Source of the DNA: Flavobacterium terrisoli
GTDB lineage: Bacteria; Bacteroidota; Bacteroidia; Flavobacteriales; Flavobacteriaceae
Assembly (NCBI RefSeq): GCF_030167905.1
Contig: NZ_JARGNA010000005.1
Location: forward strand, 62,001-126,000
Reading direction: 5' to 3'
DNA length: 64,000 nt
This document shows positions 27,564-36,479 of the stretch, in pieces. A program made the translations under genes and the position numbers. Under the pieces are notes generated by a model, which worked only from the letters and a program-made list of their open reading frames with translations, was not told the origin of the DNA and made no database searches. The stretch's first letter is position 1. Every line of letters starts with the position of its first letter.

Positions 27564-28724
27564 ATGCAACTATCGGTCATCATCCTTAATTATAATGTGC
27601 GCTTCTTTTTGGAGCAGTGTGTTTTGAGTGTGCAAAAAGCCATTCAAAACCTGGAGGCCGAAATCATTGTCATCGACAACAATTCTTCCGATGACAGTTG
27701 CGCGATGATGAAGCAGCGTTTTCCTCATATAAAATTGATTGAGAACAAAGAAAATTCTGGTTTCCCCAAAGGCAATAACATTGCGGTTAAAGAAGCCAAA
27801 GGTGCGTATTTGTGCATCTTAAATCCCGATACTGTTGTAAGCGAAGATACTTTTGAAAAAGTCTTGGCTTTCGCCAAAAACCAAACCGATTTAGGAATTG
27901 TTGGCTGTAAGCTTATTGACGGAACCGGAAACTTTCTGCCGGAAAGCAAACGCGGCATTCCAACACCTTGGGTGGCGTTTACCAAGATTTTCGGACTGTA
28001 TAAAATCTTCCCAAACTCATTGCTGTTTAATAAATATTATGCCCAGCATCTAACCGAAAATCAAACCGGAAAAGTGGATATTCTGGTCGGTGCTTTTATG
28101 GTCATGAAACGCGAATTGTATAATGCCTTGGAAGGTTTTGACGAAAACTGTTTTATGTATGCCGACGATATCGATTTGTCGTATCGGGCTTTGTTATTGC
28201 AAAAGCAGAACTTTTATTTCCACGAAACAACCGTGATTCATTACAAAGGTGAAAGCACCATAAAGGATGCGACCTATATGAAGCATTTCCGAGAGTTTAT
28301 GAATTTTTTCTACCAAAAACATTTCAAACAATCGGTATTCTTTAACCTGATGGCGCGATTTGGTGCGTTTTATTTTTCGATAGTCAAGCTTTTTAAAGGA
28401 AAAGCCAAAGTCAAAGCCAAACCCAATCAATACATTTTAGTTTCTGATAATGAAGCGGTAAAGGAAAAATTAGCCCTTAAATTGCAAAAAAGTATCGAAA
28501 GAACGCAATTGGAAAACGGGAAAATAGTAATTTCGCAAACGATTTCGAAGTACAGAAATGCGGAGGTAATTTTAGATACCAATTATACCGGTTTTAAACA
28601 GGCCATCGCTTTTTTGGAAGAGAATAACAATAACTCGCTTACTTTTAAATTGTTACCCATCGAAAGCAATTTCATCATAGGAAGCAACAGCAGTAACGAT
28701 AGAGGAGAAGTAATTAATTTATAG
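27564..28724 (+). CDS. Family 2 glycosyltransferase (rhamnosyltransferase-like)
   Basis: A 386-residue GT-A enzyme: LSVIILNYNVRFFLEQCVLSV, EIIVIDNNSSDDS, GFPKGNNIAVKEAKG, LCILNPDTVV (DxD-like), GAFMVMKRELYNALEGFDENCFMYADDIDLSYR. This matches the WbbL/rhamnosyltransferase group that transfers sugars to lipid carriers or polysaccharides. About 110 residues beyond the catalytic domain are unrecognised. Confidence 0.87.
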   Translation: MQLSVIILNYNVRFFLEQCVLSVQKAIQNLEAEIIVIDNNSSDDSCAMMKQRFPHIKLIENKENSGFPKGNNIAVKEAKGAYLCILNPDTVVSEDTFEKVLAFAKNQTDLGIVGCKLIDGTGNFLPESKRGIPTPWVAFTKIFGLYKIFPNSLLFNKYYAQHLTENQTGKVDILVGAFMVMKRELYNALEGFDENCFMYADDIDLSYRALLLQKQNFYFHETTVIHYKGESTIKDATYMKHFREFMNFFYQKHFKQSVFFNLMARFGAFYFSIVKLFKGKAKVKAKPNQYILVSDNEAVKEKLALKLQKSIERTQLENGKIVISQTISKYRNAEVILDTNYTGFKQAIAFLEENNNNSLTFKLLPIESNFIIGSNSSNDRGEVINL

Positions 28725-28753
28725 AAAAACACGAAAATCGCTTTTTCTTTTAT

Positions 28754-28761
28754 TAATTTTG
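28754..28761 (+). promoter_or_regulatory. -7 box of the E2 gene
   Basis: TAATTTTG followed by C, 37 bp upstream of ATG 28799; fits TAnnTTTG. Confidence 0.6.
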
Positions 28762-28798
28762 CAGTCGAAACAACAAAATACAACTTTAGATTATCAAT

Positions 28799-30088
28799 AT
28801 GGCAAAGTTTGAATTGAAATTACCCAAAATGGGAGAAAGCGTTGCAGAAGCAACAATTACCAATTGGTTGAAAAGCGTTGGCGAAAAAATTGAGGCCGAT
28901 GAAGCTGTTTTGGAAATCGCTACCGACAAAGTAGATAGCGAAGTACCAAGTGAAGTTTCGGGTGTTTTAACCGAGATTTTATTCCAGGTAAATGATGTGG
29001 TAAAAGTTGGTCAGACCATTGCGATTATCGAAACAGAAGGCGGAGCTGTTGAAGCGCCAAAGGCTGAGGCTGTTGCCGCACCGGTTGCAGAAGTTGCCAA
29101 AACAGTTGAAGTTGCCGCAGCCACTGCCGCACCTGCCGATTTCAAATCATCGGATAAATTCTTCTCGCCATTGGTCAAAAACATTGCTACGGCTGAAGGG
29201 ATTTCGCTTACGGAATTGGAAAACATTGCCGGTTCAGGAAAAGACGGAAGAGTAACCAAAGAAGACATTTTAAATTATATCAAGAATAGAGGAAGCCAAC
29301 CAGCTGCTGCTCCGGTTGCTGCTCCAAAACCAGCTTCAGCTCCTGTTGCTGCACAAGCCGTTCCGGTTTCTGTAAACGGCGGAGACGAGATTGTGGAAAT
29401 GGACAGAATGCGCAAGCTGATTTCCGGTTATATGGTCGCTTCGGTACAAACCTCGGCGCACGTGCAATCGTTTATCGAAGTGGATGTGACCAATATTGTA
29501 AAATGGAGAGATCGCGTTAAAAATGCCTTTGAGAAAAGAGAAGGTGAGAAGTTAACTTTTACGCCAATCTTTATGGAAGCGGTTGCAAAAGCGCTGAAAG
29601 ATTTCCCTGGAATGAATATTTCGGTAGATGGTGATTTTATTATAAAAAGAAAAAATATAAACTTGGGTATGGCGGCTGCATTGCCAAATGGAAACTTAAT
29701 CGTTCCGGTAATTAAAAATGCAGACCAGCTGAACTTGGTTGGCATGGCCAAAGCCGTAAACGATTTAGGAAATCGCGCGAAAGCCGGAAAACTAAAACCA
29801 GACGATACGCAAGGCGGAACTTATACGGTGACAAACGTTGGAACTTTCGGTTCGGTGTTTGGAACGCCAATTATCAACCAGCCACAAGTAGGAATCTTAG
29901 CTTTGGGTGCCATCAGAAAAGTGCCTGCGGTAATTGAAACTCCGGAAGGTGATTTTATCGGAATCCGTCAAAAAATGTTCCTGTCGCACAGTTATGACCA
30001 CAGGGTTGTAGATGGTGCATTGGGCGGAAGCTTTGTAAAACGAGTAGCTGAATATCTGGAAGCGTTTGATACCAACAGAGAATATTAA
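28799..30088 (+). CDS. 2-oxo acid dehydrogenase E2 (dihydrolipoyl acyltransferase)
   Basis: A 429-residue E2: lipoyl domain 1-76 with the lipoylated lysine in EIATDKVDSEV, an Ala/Pro linker, peripheral subunit-binding domain (SPLVKNIATAEGISLTELENIAGSGKDGRVTKEDIL region, about 117-155), a second linker, and the acyltransferase core ending with SHSYDHRVVDGALGG (catalytic His and Asp). Closest in style to the branched-chain or general 2-oxoacid E2 of Bacteroidota. E1 and E3 genes are not adjacent. Confidence 0.93.
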   Translation: MAKFELKLPKMGESVAEATITNWLKSVGEKIEADEAVLEIATDKVDSEVPSEVSGVLTEILFQVNDVVKVGQTIAIIETEGGAVEAPKAEAVAAPVAEVAKTVEVAAATAAPADFKSSDKFFSPLVKNIATAEGISLTELENIAGSGKDGRVTKEDILNYIKNRGSQPAAAPVAAPKPASAPVAAQAVPVSVNGGDEIVEMDRMRKLISGYMVASVQTSAHVQSFIEVDVTNIVKWRDRVKNAFEKREGEKLTFTPIFMEAVAKALKDFPGMNISVDGDFIIKRKNINLGMAAALPNGNLIVPVIKNADQLNLVGMAKAVNDLGNRAKAGKLKPDDTQGGTYTVTNVGTFGSVFGTPIINQPQVGILALGAIRKVPAVIETPEGDFIGIRQKMFLSHSYDHRVVDGALGGSFVKRVAEYLEAFDTNREY

Positions 30089-30094
30089 AATAGA

Positions 30095-30122
30095 AAACCC
30101 CGACTAACCAGTCGGGGTTTTT
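30095..30122. terminator. Bidirectional terminator
   Basis: AAACCCCGAC, 6 nt loop, GTCGGGGTTT then TT. It serves the E2 gene, and the stop codon (30104-30106) of the convergent gene lies inside the hairpin. Confidence 0.82.
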
Positions 30123-30631
30123 GCTTCTGTTACTGCAGGCTCTTCTTTTGGTTCGGTTTCTTTTGGTTCGGTTTCTTTTGGCTCCTCTTTGGGAACTTCT
30201 TTTACTTCATCTTTTAAGGTAATCACGGTTTTGTCCTTAAACAGGTATTCACCTTTCTTATAGACTTCTTCATTGGCCAAAATGATCTCATAGGAGTAAA
30301 CGCCTTTGGGCAACTGATAGAAGCATTCTTTACTGTCTTTTTGGATCACCAATTCTTTTTTGATTTCTTCTCCTTCTTCGGTTTGGCGCGTAATGACAAT
30401 GGTAATTTTCTCCGACATCTTGTTTTTGATGCAAACACTCTCCACGGTCATAGCGTTGGTGTGTTTTTTGGAAGAAGAGAAAATGGTGATTAGGCCGCTG
30501 ACTAATATTTCGCTGCCCTTAACTATGGCAGTAAGGTCGGATTGGGCAAAAGACATCATAGGGAATGCTAATAATACTGTCAATGCCGATTTGAATTTGT
30601 TTGGTGCTTTACGTTTTACAATTGGGTTCAT
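30104..30631 (-). CDS. Exported protein with Glu-Pro-Lys repeat tail
   Basis: A 175-residue protein with a signal-like N-terminus (FKSALTVLLAFPMMSFAQ). The middle is beta-rich (ISEKITIVITRQTEEGE...). The C-terminus is a low-complexity EPKE-TEPKE-TEPKE repeat (about 148-170). No family recognised; likely periplasmic or surface. Confidence 0.7.
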   Translation of the reverse strand: MNPIVKRKAPNKFKSALTVLLAFPMMSFAQSDLTAIVKGSEILVSGLITIFSSSKKHTNAMTVESVCIKNKMSEKITIVITRQTEEGEEIKKELVIQKDSKECFYQLPKGVYSYEIILANEEVYKKGEYLFKDKTVITLKDEVKEVPKEEPKETEPKETEPKEEPAVTEAKTPTG

Positions 30632-30889
30632 TATACAAGTGGTTTTGAGATTACGTAAAGCTGTCCATCCTTTTTTAGTTTAAGATTAGTAGCGTAAAGT
30701 TGCGATGAATAGGCCTAAATTCCTAAAAGAAAAGTGGTAATCTCCAAAAGAGAACCGCTAATTGTTAAAAGTTTTATTATTAAAATAACAGGACAAATCA
30801 TATACTAAAATGGTAAATCTCTCGTTATTATATAGTTGTCACGCAACACCGACCATTCTCAACCACTTTTAACCACTTATTATTGCACT

Positions 30890-31225
30890 ATGACGACCGG
30901 AACCAAAATCAGATACCTTAGAGAAAAGAAAAAAATATCACAGGAAGCATTGGCTTATGCTGTTGGTGTCAGCCAGGTGACCATTGGCAACTGGGAACAA
31001 GGCAAAAGCATCAAGCATGAATATATCAAAAAACTGGCCGATGCGCTCGAGATTTCTATTGATTATTTATTCGAAGAAAACCAAAGCAACAGTATTGAAG
31101 TGGTTTCTAAAGCTGAACCGCAAAATGATGGTTTCGAAATCATTATCAAAGCGCCCAATCATTTCTTTGAAGACCTTCACAAAAAAATGGATTTGCTGAT
31201 TAATAAATTTGATTCGCCCAAATAG
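30890..31225 (+). CDS. XRE-type helix-turn-helix regulator
   Basis: A 111-residue protein. Residues 3-60 are an HTH_3 domain (IRYLREKKKISQEALAYAVG, VSQVTIGNWEQGKS, LADALEISIDYLFEE). ATG at 30890 is preferred because the domain starts at residue 3; 18 upstream in-frame codons look non-coding. It ends with a hairpin terminator. Targets unknown. The 258 bp upstream shows no further gene. Confidence 0.85.
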   Translation: MTTGTKIRYLREKKKISQEALAYAVGVSQVTIGNWEQGKSIKHEYIKKLADALEISIDYLFEENQSNSIEVVSKAEPQNDGFEIIIKAPNHFFEDLHKKMDLLINKFDSPK

Positions 31226-31250
31226 TTTTGAGTTCAAATAATTATAAATC

Positions 31251-31280
31251 AACCCTTTCGAAAACAGAAAGGGTTTTTTT
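31251..31280 (+). terminator. Rho-independent terminator
   Basis: AACCCTTTC, 7 nt loop, GAAAGGGTT then T's, 26 bp past the regulator stop. Confidence 0.85.
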
Positions 31281-31335
31281 ATAGTCAAATCATAAATCTT
31301 TATTAAAATATCGATAAACGGTAACTTCAATATTT

Positions 31336-31343
31336 TATATTTG
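31336..31343 (+). promoter_or_regulatory. -7 box of the exonuclease gene
   Basis: TATATTTG, 18 bp before ATG 31362; fits TAnnTTTG. Confidence 0.55.
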
Positions 31344-31361
31344 TGAGCATAAATTTTAAAA

Positions 31362-32132
31362 ATGGAATTAAAACTCAACAGACCTATTTGCTTTTTCGAT
31401 CTTGAAACCACCGGAATTGATGTCGCCAAAGACAGAATCGTAGAAATTTCGATTTTCAAAGTCTATCCTAACGGAAATAAAGAAAGCAAAACCTGGCTGG
31501 TGAATCCTACCATTCCAATTCCGCCTCAAGCCACAGCAGTACACGGTATTTCTAATGAAAAAGTGGCTAATGAGCCAACCTTCAGGGAACTTGCAGGCCA
31601 AATCCACAACATGATTAAGGATTCAGATTTGGCCGGATTTAATTCTGACCGATTTGATATACCATTGTTGGCAGAAGAACTGTTACGCGCCGAAGTCGAC
31701 TTTGATATGAAGAATCGCGTTTCGGTTGATGTACAGACGATCTTCCACAAAAAGGAAGAGCGAACGTTGAGTGCGGCCTATAAATTTTATTGCAATGGCA
31801 GCCTTGAAAATGCACACAGTGCGGAAGCAGATACGATGGCGACTTACGAAATCCTGAAAGCACAATTAGACCGATATGAAGATTTGGAGAATGACATGAA
31901 AACACTTTCCGAATTTACAACCCGTAAAAAATCAGTTGATTTTGCCGGTTTTATTGCACTCAATGCGGAAGGCCAGGAGATATTTACTTTTGGCAAACAC
32001 AAAGGCGCTTTGGTGGATGAGGTTTTAGACAAAGAACCGGGTTATTTTGGTTGGATTCAAAATGCCGAGTTTCCATTGTACACTAAAAAGGTTTTGACCG
32101 GAATTAAATTAAGAAAATTAAACACAAAATAA
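31362..32132 (+). CDS. DEDD-family 3'-5' exonuclease (DnaQ-like)
   Basis: A 256-residue protein: Exo I FFDLETTGID, Exo II GFNSDRFDIPLL, Exo III HSAEADTMATYEIL (HxAxxD, so DEDDh). The last 70 residues (TFGKHKG..VDEVLDKEPGYFGWIQNAEFPLYTKK) are the small C-terminal motif seen on many Bacteroidota exonucleases. Acts on DNA or RNA 3' ends. First gene of a possible set with the FAH and Hpt genes. Confidence 0.9.
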   Translation: MELKLNRPICFFDLETTGIDVAKDRIVEISIFKVYPNGNKESKTWLVNPTIPIPPQATAVHGISNEKVANEPTFRELAGQIHNMIKDSDLAGFNSDRFDIPLLAEELLRAEVDFDMKNRVSVDVQTIFHKKEERTLSAAYKFYCNGSLENAHSAEADTMATYEILKAQLDRYEDLENDMKTLSEFTTRKKSVDFAGFIALNAEGQEIFTFGKHKGALVDEVLDKEPGYFGWIQNAEFPLYTKKVLTGIKLRKLNTK

Positions 32133-32174
32133 AGCTCTGCCACTCAGTGACTCAGCTGCTCAGTTACTTTAAAA

Positions 32175-32786
32175 ATGAAGATTATCTGTGTCGGAAGAAA
32201 TTATGTCAAACACATAGAGGAACTCAATAATGAGCGCCCCGATGAACCTGTCATCTTTTTAAAACCGGATACGGCTGTTTTACCGGCGAAATCACCGTTT
32301 GTAATTCCCGAATTCAGCAATGACATTCACCATGAAGTAGAGATTTTGGTCAAGATCAATAAAGTAGGTAAATACATAGACACCAAGTACGCGCACAAGT
32401 ATTATGATGAGATAGGATTGGGTATCGATTTTACGGCCAGAGATTTGCAGAACAGGCTGAAAGAGAAGGGTTTACCTTGGGAAATTGCCAAAGGATTTGA
32501 CGGTTCAGCGATGATTGGTGACTTTACACCGATAAATAATTTTAATTCGGTGGAAAATATTACTTTTGAACTGACCAATAACGGAATAACCGTTCAAAAA
32601 GGAAATACAAGCCACATGTTGTGGAAGATTGATGAAATTATCTCACATATTTCACAGTATTTCACCCTGAAAAAAGGAGATATTATTTTTACAGGAACGC
32701 CCGAAGGAGTAGCCAAAGTGGCACCAAACGATATCCTCGAAGGATTTATAGACAATAAAAAAGTATTAAGATTACACATTAAATAA
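32175..32786 (+). CDS. Fumarylacetoacetate hydrolase family protein
   Basis: A 203-residue FAH-fold enzyme: MKIICVGRNYVKHIEELNNE, metal-ligand region HHEVEILVKI, GIDFTARDLQ, KGFDGSAMIGDF, IIFTGTPEGVAKV. Small members act as oxaloacetate decarboxylases or acylpyruvases; the substrate cannot be chosen. Its stop overlaps the Hpt start (TAATG). Confidence 0.9.
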   Translation: MKIICVGRNYVKHIEELNNERPDEPVIFLKPDTAVLPAKSPFVIPEFSNDIHHEVEILVKINKVGKYIDTKYAHKYYDEIGLGIDFTARDLQNRLKEKGLPWEIAKGFDGSAMIGDFTPINNFNSVENITFELTNNGITVQKGNTSHMLWKIDEIISHISQYFTLKKGDIIFTGTPEGVAKVAPNDILEGFIDNKKVLRLHIK

Positions 32787-33130
32787 TGGCAATAAACTAC
32801 AACCTTGCGAAAGTCTATGCACTTTCAGACAATGATCCCGAATTTGTGATGCAAATTATCAATTTGTTCGTCACCGAAGTGCCGGAAGACATGAAACAAA
32901 TTGATTTAGGAATCAAAGAAAAAGATCATAAATTGGCTTATGCCTATGCACACAAGATAAAGCCAACGCTTGATTTATTGGGCATGTCAGTGGCTTTTGA
33001 AGAAATTCTTCAAGTCGAGGCCTGGACCAAAAGAGAAGGAAAACGCAAAGAAATCAACGACACGTTTGCCAGCATTCAGAGTCAGGTTGAAAAAGCGATT
33101 AAAGAAATCAAGAAAGATTTCGAAGTTTAA
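32786..33130 (+). CDS. Histidine phosphotransfer (Hpt) domain protein
   Basis: A 114-residue four-helix Hpt protein with the phospho-acceptor region KLAYAYAHKIKPTLDLLGM (His about 57, HKxKP form). An orphan phosphorelay intermediate: no kinase or response regulator is nearby. It overlaps the FAH gene by 1 bp, so it is co-translated. Confidence 0.85.
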   Translation: MAINYNLAKVYALSDNDPEFVMQIINLFVTEVPEDMKQIDLGIKEKDHKLAYAYAHKIKPTLDLLGMSVAFEEILQVEAWTKREGKRKEINDTFASIQSQVEKAIKEIKKDFEV

Positions 33131-33149
33131 AATTTAGAAGCGAACAGTT

Positions 33150-33232
33150 CGGGAATTATCGGCAATGGTAATTCCCGCTTTTCGTTACAATCCTTTTAAA
33201 AGGATTTTCTCTACAATCGGGGCTAGATTTGG
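33150..33232 (-). repeat. Dispersed intergenic repeat, copy 2
   Basis: Read on the minus strand: AGCCCCGATTGTAGAGAAA, ATCCTTTTAAAAGGAT, TGTAACGAAAAGCGGGAATTA. Same family as 6828-6943, shorter in the middle. It fills the gap before cinA. Confidence 0.65.
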
Positions 33233-33275
33233 ATTCCATAAATCCTAAATCAAAATTCCTAAATCCTTAATCGAG

Positions 33276-34526
33276 ATGAAAGCAACCATAGTCACCATCG
33301 GCGACGAAATACTCATCGGGCAAATTGTTGACACCAATTCGGGTTATATCGCCAAAGCATTAGATAAAATTGGGGTACAAACCCACGAAATGCTTTCCAT
33401 ATCCGATGATAAACAGCACATTTTAGATACTTTCGCAGCCTTACAGGACAAAGTTGACTTTGTCATCATTACCGGCGGCTTGGGACCAACAAAAGACGAT
33501 ATCACCAAACTCACTTTCTGTGATTATTTCGAAGACGAATTCGTTAGAAATCAAGCTGTCGAAGACCATATCGTGGCGTTGTTTGCCAAGCTGAATTTCA
33601 ATCCGACGCAAATCAACAAAGACCAGGCGTTGTTGCCTTCCAAAGCGCAGGTTTTAAAAAATAATTATGGCACGGCTTCAGGCATGTGGATGCAAAAAGG
33701 CAAAACGGTTTTTGTTTCGATGCCCGGCGTTCCTTATGAAATGAAAGGCATTGTCAATGAAGAATTGATTCCGAAAATCGTTGCCGAATTTAAAAGGCCA
33801 TACATCGTTCACAAGACCATTTTAACTTATGGACAAGGCGAAAGTTTGGTCGCCGAACGCATCGAAGACTGGGAAAATAATTTACCTGATTTTATCAAAT
33901 TGGCCTATTTGCCCAGCCCGGGAAGAGTGCGTTTAAGATTAACTGCTCGTGGAGAAAATAAAGCCATTTTGGAAAGCGCCATTCAGGAAAATGTAACGGC
34001 TTTGACCAAAATCATTGGCGATATCATCGTTGGTTTTGATGATGACGAAACCATCGAGGTTTTAATCGGAAAAATGCTTACCGAACAAGGAAAAACCATC
34101 GCTACAGCCGAAAGCTGTACCGGTGGAAAAATAGCGCAAATGTTGACCTCAGTAGCCGGTGCTTCCAACTATTTCCGAGGAAGTGTGGTCAGTTATTCCA
34201 AGGAAGCCAAGATAAACGTGCTAGGCATTGACTCTGAGCTGATTAAGGCGCATGATGTGGTCAGTGCGGAAGTGGCTTCGGCTATGGCGCTCAACATTCA
34301 GAAAATCATGAAAACGGACTATGCTTTGGCCACAACCGGTAACGCCGGACCAGCTTCTGAACCGGGAAAAGCGGAAGTGGGCACAGTTTTTATTGCTTTG
34401 GCCACACCGAGTGAAGTATTGGTGTCCGAATTTAATTTTGGCCAACCCCGTGAAAAAGTGATAGATAGAACGGCAAACAAAGCGCTGGAATTGTTGCAAA
34501 AAGAAATTTTAAAAAATCTGCAATAA
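33276..34526 (+). CDS. cinA: CinA (competence/damage-inducible protein A family)
   Basis: A 416-residue two-domain protein. N-terminus 1-170 is MoCF/COG1058 type ([34 protein letters not shown]). C-terminus is nicotinamide-nucleotide amidohydrolase ([50 protein letters not shown]). Acts in pyridine-nucleotide salvage. Sits just upstream of the ribosomal protein cluster, a common Bacteroidota order. Confidence 0.94.
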   Translation: MKATIVTIGDEILIGQIVDTNSGYIAKALDKIGVQTHEMLSISDDKQHILDTFAALQDKVDFVIITGGLGPTKDDITKLTFCDYFEDEFVRNQAVEDHIVALFAKLNFNPTQINKDQALLPSKAQVLKNNYGTASGMWMQKGKTVFVSMPGVPYEMKGIVNEELIPKIVAEFKRPYIVHKTILTYGQGESLVAERIEDWENNLPDFIKLAYLPSPGRVRLRLTARGENKAILESAIQENVTALTKIIGDIIVGFDDDETIEVLIGKMLTEQGKTIATAESCTGGKIAQMLTSVAGASNYFRGSVVSYSKEAKINVLGIDSELIKAHDVVSAEVASAMALNIQKIMKTDYALATTGNAGPASEPGKAEVGTVFIALATPSEVLVSEFNFGQPREKVIDRTANKALELLQKEILKNLQ

Positions 34527-34530
34527 TTTT

Positions 34531-34562
34531 TTTGTTACAATGATTTATTTTGCGTAAGTTTG
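34531..34562 (+). promoter_or_regulatory. Two-box promoter of rpmB operon
   Basis: TTTG at 34531-34534, 20 bp spacer, TAAGTTTG at 34555-34562, 36 bp before the rpmB ATG. One of the clearest Bacteroidota promoters in the window. Confidence 0.75.
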
Positions 34563-34598
34563 CACCCTGATTTTGAATAACGATAAAAGAAAAGCATA

Positions 34599-34835
34599 AT
34601 GTCAAGAGTTTGTGACCTTACAGGTAAAAGAGCGATGGTAGGAAATAACGTTTCTCACGCTATGAACAAAACTAAGAGAAAATTTTCTGTTAACTTAGTT
34701 AAAAAACGTTTCTATCTTGCTGAAGAAGACAGATGGGTTACGTTAAGAGTAGCTGCGTCTACAATTAAAACAATCAATAAAAATGGATTGGCTGCTGTTT
34801 TGAAAAAAGCAAAAGTTGAAGGATTTATTAAATAA
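34599..34835 (+). CDS. rpmB: 50S ribosomal protein L28
   Basis: A 78-residue protein with [28 protein letters not shown] and [15 protein letters not shown], typical of bacterial L28. Followed at 25 bp by rpmG. Confidence 0.97.
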   Translation: MSRVCDLTGKRAMVGNNVSHAMNKTKRKFSVNLVKKRFYLAEEDRWVTLRVAASTIKTINKNGLAAVLKKAKVEGFIK

Positions 34836-34860
34836 TCTATCCAAATAAAAAATAAGTAAG

Positions 34861-35043
34861 ATGGCAAAGAAAGGTAATAGAATACAAGTTATTTTAGAGT
34901 GTACTGAGCACAAAGGAACAGGTCTTCCTGGAACTTCTCGTTACATTACAAACAAAAACAAAAAGAATACTCCGGACAGATTAGAGATTAAAAAATTTAA
35001 TCCAATCTTAAAAAGAATGACTGTTCACAAAGAGATTAAATAA
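34861..35043 (+). CDS. rpmG: 50S ribosomal protein L33
   Basis: A 60-residue protein: [19 protein letters not shown]...[23 protein letters not shown]...TVHKEIK. It has a single cysteine, so it is not the four-cysteine zinc form. Confidence 0.97.
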   Translation: MAKKGNRIQVILECTEHKGTGLPGTSRYITNKNKKNTPDRLEIKKFNPILKRMTVHKEIK

Positions 35044-35088
35044 TTAGAGGTTTTAATATTTAAAATTTCATAATAAACAATATAAGTC

Positions 35089-35241
35089 ATGGCAAAGAAA
35101 ACCGTTGCAACGTTACAAACAGCTTCAAAAAGATTAACCAAAGCTATTAAAATGGTTAGATCTCCAAAAACAGGTGCATATACTTTCCAGGAAAGCATTA
35201 TGACACCGGAAGAAGTAGATAGTTTCCTTAACAAGAAATAA
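35089..35241 (+). CDS. DUF4295 small basic protein
   Basis: ATG at 35089 to TAA at 35239-35241: 50 residues starting MAKKTVATLQTASKRLTKAI and ending EEVDSFLNKK. This matches the DUF4295 proteins that in Bacteroidota follow rpmG and precede ftsY; probably ribosome associated (inference from context). Confidence 0.85.
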   Translation: MAKKTVATLQTASKRLTKAIKMVRSPKTGAYTFQESIMTPEEVDSFLNKK

Positions 35242-35261
35242 TTCAACAAACGCTATATATC

Positions 35262-35292
35262 AAAGCTACTTTCATTCGGAAGTAGCTTTTTT
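35262..35292 (+). terminator. Terminator of rpmB-rpmG-DUF4295 operon
   Basis: AAAGCTACTT, 8 nt loop, AAGTAGCTTT then T's, 20 bp past the DUF4295 stop. Confidence 0.82.
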
Positions 35293-35297
35293 ATTTT

Positions 35298-35305
35298 TAT
35301 ATTTG
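35298..35305 (+). promoter_or_regulatory. -7 box of ftsY
   Basis: TATATTTG followed by CC, 31 bp before ATG 35337, directly after the terminator. Confidence 0.6.
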
Positions 35306-35336
35306 CCGAACAAATTCGAATTTACAACCCACTATA

Positions 35337-36290
35337 ATGAGTTTTTTCAAAAGAATATTCTCCTCCGAAAAAAAAGAAACCCTGGACAAAGGTTTAGAGC
35401 AAACTAAAACTTCCTTTTTTTCCAAATTAACCAAAGCCGTTGCCGGAAAATCTAAAGTTGATGATGAGGTTTTAGACAACTTGGAAGAAGTGCTTGTGTC
35501 TTCTGATGTAGGTGTGAATACCACGCTTAAAATCATCGAAAGAATCGAAGCGCGTGTGGCTCAAGATAAGTATTTAGGAACTGATGAACTGAATTTGATT
35601 CTTCGCGAGGAAATCGCCGGTTTATTATCGGAAACCAAATCAGGTGAAGAAAGTGAATTTACCATTCCGGCCAATAAAAAACCTTATGTTTTGATGGTCG
35701 TTGGCGTTAATGGTGTTGGTAAAACAACTACGATTGGAAAACTGGCACACCAATTCAACAAAGCAGGTTATAAAGTGGTTTTGGGTGCAGCCGATACTTT
35801 TCGTGCAGCAGCGATTGACCAATTGCAAATATGGGCTGACAGAGTTGGCGTTCCATTGGTAAAACAACAAATGGGAAGCGATCCTGCTTCGGTGGCTTTT
35901 GATACGCTGCAAAGTGCGGTAACGCAAAACGCCGATGTTGTAATAATTGACACTGCGGGTCGTTTACACAATAAAGTGAATCTGATGGCTGAGTTGACCA
36001 AAGTAAAGCGTGTGATGCAAAAAGTGGTTGAAGATGCGCCACATGATGTAATGTTGGTTTTGGATGGTTCAACCGGTCAAAATGCTTTTGAACAAGCCAA
36101 GCAGTTTACAGCGGCAACAGAAGTTTCCTGTCTTGCGGTAACCAAGTTAGACGGAACTGCCAAAGGCGGAGTCGTTATCGGGATATCAGACCAGTTTCAG
36201 ATACCGGTAAAATACATTGGAGTAGGTGAAGGTATTGAAGATTTGCAGGTTTTTAATAAATTTGAATTCGTAGATTCGTTTTTTAAATAA
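35337..36290 (+). CDS. ftsY: Signal recognition particle receptor FtsY
   Basis: A 317-residue SRP GTPase with short basic N-terminus and NG domain: G1 GVNGVGKTTTIGKLA, DTFRAAAIDQL, G3 DTAGRLHNK, G4 TKLDGTAKGG, and closing GVGEGIEDLQVF. The acidic A domain of E. coli FtsY is absent, as usual in Bacteroidota. Docks SRP-ribosome complexes at the membrane. Confidence 0.97.
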   Translation: MSFFKRIFSSEKKETLDKGLEQTKTSFFSKLTKAVAGKSKVDDEVLDNLEEVLVSSDVGVNTTLKIIERIEARVAQDKYLGTDELNLILREEIAGLLSETKSGEESEFTIPANKKPYVLMVVGVNGVGKTTTIGKLAHQFNKAGYKVVLGAADTFRAAAIDQLQIWADRVGVPLVKQQMGSDPASVAFDTLQSAVTQNADVVIIDTAGRLHNKVNLMAELTKVKRVMQKVVEDAPHDVMLVLDGSTGQNAFEQAKQFTAATEVSCLAVTKLDGTAKGGVVIGISDQFQIPVKYIGVGEGIEDLQVFNKFEFVDSFFK

Positions 36291-36295
36291 AAAGT

Positions 36296-36478
36296 ATGAA
36301 TAAAGTTTTATCTTTCTTTAGAGAAACAGCCCCAATAAAATTAATCGCCATCAGCCTTGGGATTGCGGCATTGAGTTATTTTATAGAAAAACCACTTCCC
36401 AATATCTTTATGGGATTGCGTCTTATCGCTTTTCTGTTGTTTGTATATGGTGTTATCCGTTTGCTCAACAAAAAATAG
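36296..36478 (+). CDS. Small two-helix membrane protein
   Basis: A 60-residue protein with two hydrophobic segments (LIAISLGIAALSYFI and LRLIAFLLFVYGVIRLL). It begins 5 bp after the ftsY stop, so it is probably co-transcribed. No family recognised. Confidence 0.65.
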   Translation: MNKVLSFFRETAPIKLIAISLGIAALSYFIEKPLPNIFMGLRLIAFLLFVYGVIRLLNKK

Positions 36479-36479
36479 T

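Noticed and set aside
29007..29268. Overlapping open frames within the E2 gene
   Set aside because: They are shadows of Ala/Pro-rich linker codons in other frames.
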